From Corynebacterium appendicis CIP 107643 (GTDB lineage: Bacteria > Actinomycetota > Actinomycetes > Mycobacteriales > Mycobacteriaceae), in assembly GCF_030408415.1 (NCBI RefSeq), contig NZ_CP046976.1:372001-436000 (forward strand): a DNA stretch of 64,000 nt, written 5' to 3'. The notes below the pieces were generated by a model, which made no database searches, had not been told where the DNA came from, and saw nothing but the letters and a program-made list of their open reading frames with translations. Position 1 is the stretch's first letter, and each line of letters begins with the position of its first letter. This document shows positions 63,056 to 64,000 of this stretch, in pieces. The translations under genes were made by a program, and so were the position numbers.

Positions 63056-63928
63056 ATGTCTACTCCGTACAACCCTGAGAATTCCTCGAACCCGGACTAC
63101 GGCTCCACGCCGGATTACGGTGCGAACCCGTCGACCTCCGGCGCCGATAACTCCAGCTCCGGCGCCCACGCCGCACCGGGCAATTACGGTTCCTCCGATT
63201 CCTTCGGTTCCTACGGCGCATCCAGCACTGGTGCGGCATCGACCGGCTTCGGCGCATCCAACACCGGCGCTGACGCCACCGAGACCTTCGGTGCCGCCGG
63301 CTCGTCCTCCAGCAGCCAGGACAGCGCCTCCGCTACCGGTTCAGGCGCGATCAACTCCGGCTTCGGTTCCTACGGTGCTGCCGACACCACCGCTGCCGGC
63401 AGCGGCACCGGTGCAGGCGCATCCGCGACCACCGGCGGCTTCGGCCAGACCTCCCAGCAGCCGACCTACGGCGACCAGTACGGCCAGCAGCAGTATGGCC
63501 AGACCACCCAGTTCGGCCAGACCACCCAGTTCGGCCAGGGCCAGCCTCAGAACCAGGGTTTCGGTGGCGGTGCCTTCTCGCAGGACGCACCGGCCGCTGC
63601 TGCTAAGAAGAAGGATGGCTTCTTCGGCGCACTCTTCGACTTTGAGTTCCGTCGCTTTATCACCATCGACTTCGTCAAGGTCCTGTACATCATCTACCTG
63701 GTCTTCGCTGCCCTGATGTGGGTCGGCGGCCTGATCCTCGCATTCACCGGCTTCACCGAGGGCGTCGGTATCGGTCTGCTGATGCTCTTCGGCTGGCTGA
63801 TCTTCGGCACCCTGTGGGCGCTGTTCCAGGTCGTTATTTCGCGCGTGATGCTCGAGGTTCTCGTCTCGGTGGTCCGCATCGCGCAGAACACGACTGAGCT
63901 GGTGGACCAGGGCGAGGCACGGAAGTAG
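63056..63928 (+). CDS. DUF4282 membrane protein with Ser/Gly/Gln-rich N-terminus
   Basis: A 290-residue protein. Residues 1-180 are low complexity, rich in Ser, Gly, Ala, Thr, then Gln (QTTQFGQTTQFGQGQ, an 18-bp direct repeat around 63500-63535). The C-terminal part FFGALFDFEFRRFITIDFVKVLYIIYLVFAALMW with a second helix matches DUF4282. Function is unknown. ATG 63056 follows AAAGGA by 7 nt. It is divergent from betT. Beyond it, 63929-64000 shows no gene. Confidence 0.85.
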   Translation: MSTPYNPENSSNPDYGSTPDYGANPSTSGADNSSSGAHAAPGNYGSSDSFGSYGASSTGAASTGFGASNTGADATETFGAAGSSSSSQDSASATGSGAINSGFGSYGAADTTAAGSGTGAGASATTGGFGQTSQQPTYGDQYGQQQYGQTTQFGQTTQFGQGQPQNQGFGGGAFSQDAPAAAAKKKDGFFGALFDFEFRRFITIDFVKVLYIIYLVFAALMWVGGLILAFTGFTEGVGIGLLMLFGWLIFGTLWALFQVVISRVMLEVLVSVVRIAQNTTELVDQGEARK

Positions 63929-64000
63929 CAGCCTTGCGCTGACCCGCAGCGCACTGCACCAAACCGAACCGCCCCGCAACCCCGTAAGGACAAACAGTCC

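Overview
The window looks like a chromosomal segment of a Corynebacterium. It is GC-rich. Many genes have no Shine-Dalgarno sequence but carry a -10-like TANNNT hexamer 6-8 nt before the start codon, as expected for leaderless actinobacterial mRNAs. The gene set is typical of the genus: monomeric isocitrate dehydrogenase, metYX, a biotin-fused AccBC, an LpdA-type flavoprotein without redox cysteines, the tus trehalose importer, DnaE2, and upp next to an NlpC/P60 gene. I saw no rRNA, tRNA, CRISPR array, prophage or intact insertion sequence. It reads as core chromosome with small accessory insertions. The species cannot be named from this sequence.

Layout. 1-7.7 kb: a partial lipoprotein gene, a sucrase/ferredoxin-like protein, the methionine importer metNIQ (minus strand), and divergent dnaE2 with a probable LexA box. 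7.7-9.1 kb: a gene-free stretch with two ~100-bp elements bounded by inverted repeats, then an orphan hicB with a vestige of hicA, and a small membrane protein. 9.1-14.4 kb: a cytochrome b-like protein with a long Pro/Ala/Lys tail, two PH-domain (YdbS/YdbT-like) proteins, and trmL and folD facing away from a 23-bp shared promoter region. 14.5-19.8 kb: an operon for a secreted CYTH-like protein and an Fbp/Thi/Afu-type ABC importer, followed by a metallophosphoesterase. 19.9-26.9 kb: DUF1266, metX-metY, an AbiEi/DUF559 protein, a repeat-rich gap, icd. 27-33.4 kb: xthA, vapBC, trpS, a YihY/BrkB protein, a D-Ala-D-Ala carboxypeptidase and a VIT/CCC1 metal transporter behind a DtxR-like box.

33.5-48 kb: a conserved hypothetical protein, an EspC-like/NlpC-P60 pair, upp, an XRE regulator, an M20 amidohydrolase, lpdA, a TATAAG repeat array upstream of a stand-alone P-loop ATPase, prpD and prpC (prpB is absent between them and an intrinsic terminator lies there), and pyc. 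48-55.9 kb: DUF305, tusG-tusF-tusE, a GNAT enzyme, accBC and a cysteine-free rhodanese-like protein. 56-64 kb: a Cj0069-family protein, the choline-to-betaine cluster (BCCT transporter, aldehyde dehydrogenase, choline-oxidase-like GMC enzyme) and a DUF4282 membrane protein.

Functionally the segment joins sulfur amino acid uptake and synthesis (metNIQ, metYX), central carbon and propionate metabolism (icd, prpDC, pyc, accBC), trehalose and choline/betaine handling, and SOS mutagenesis. The strongest unexplained signals are a 9-mer CTTATCGAC/GTCGATAAG found 16 times in 64 kb in coding and non-coding DNA and in several reading frames, short extragenic elements built from inverted repeats, and the secreted CYTH-like protein encoded with an ABC importer.
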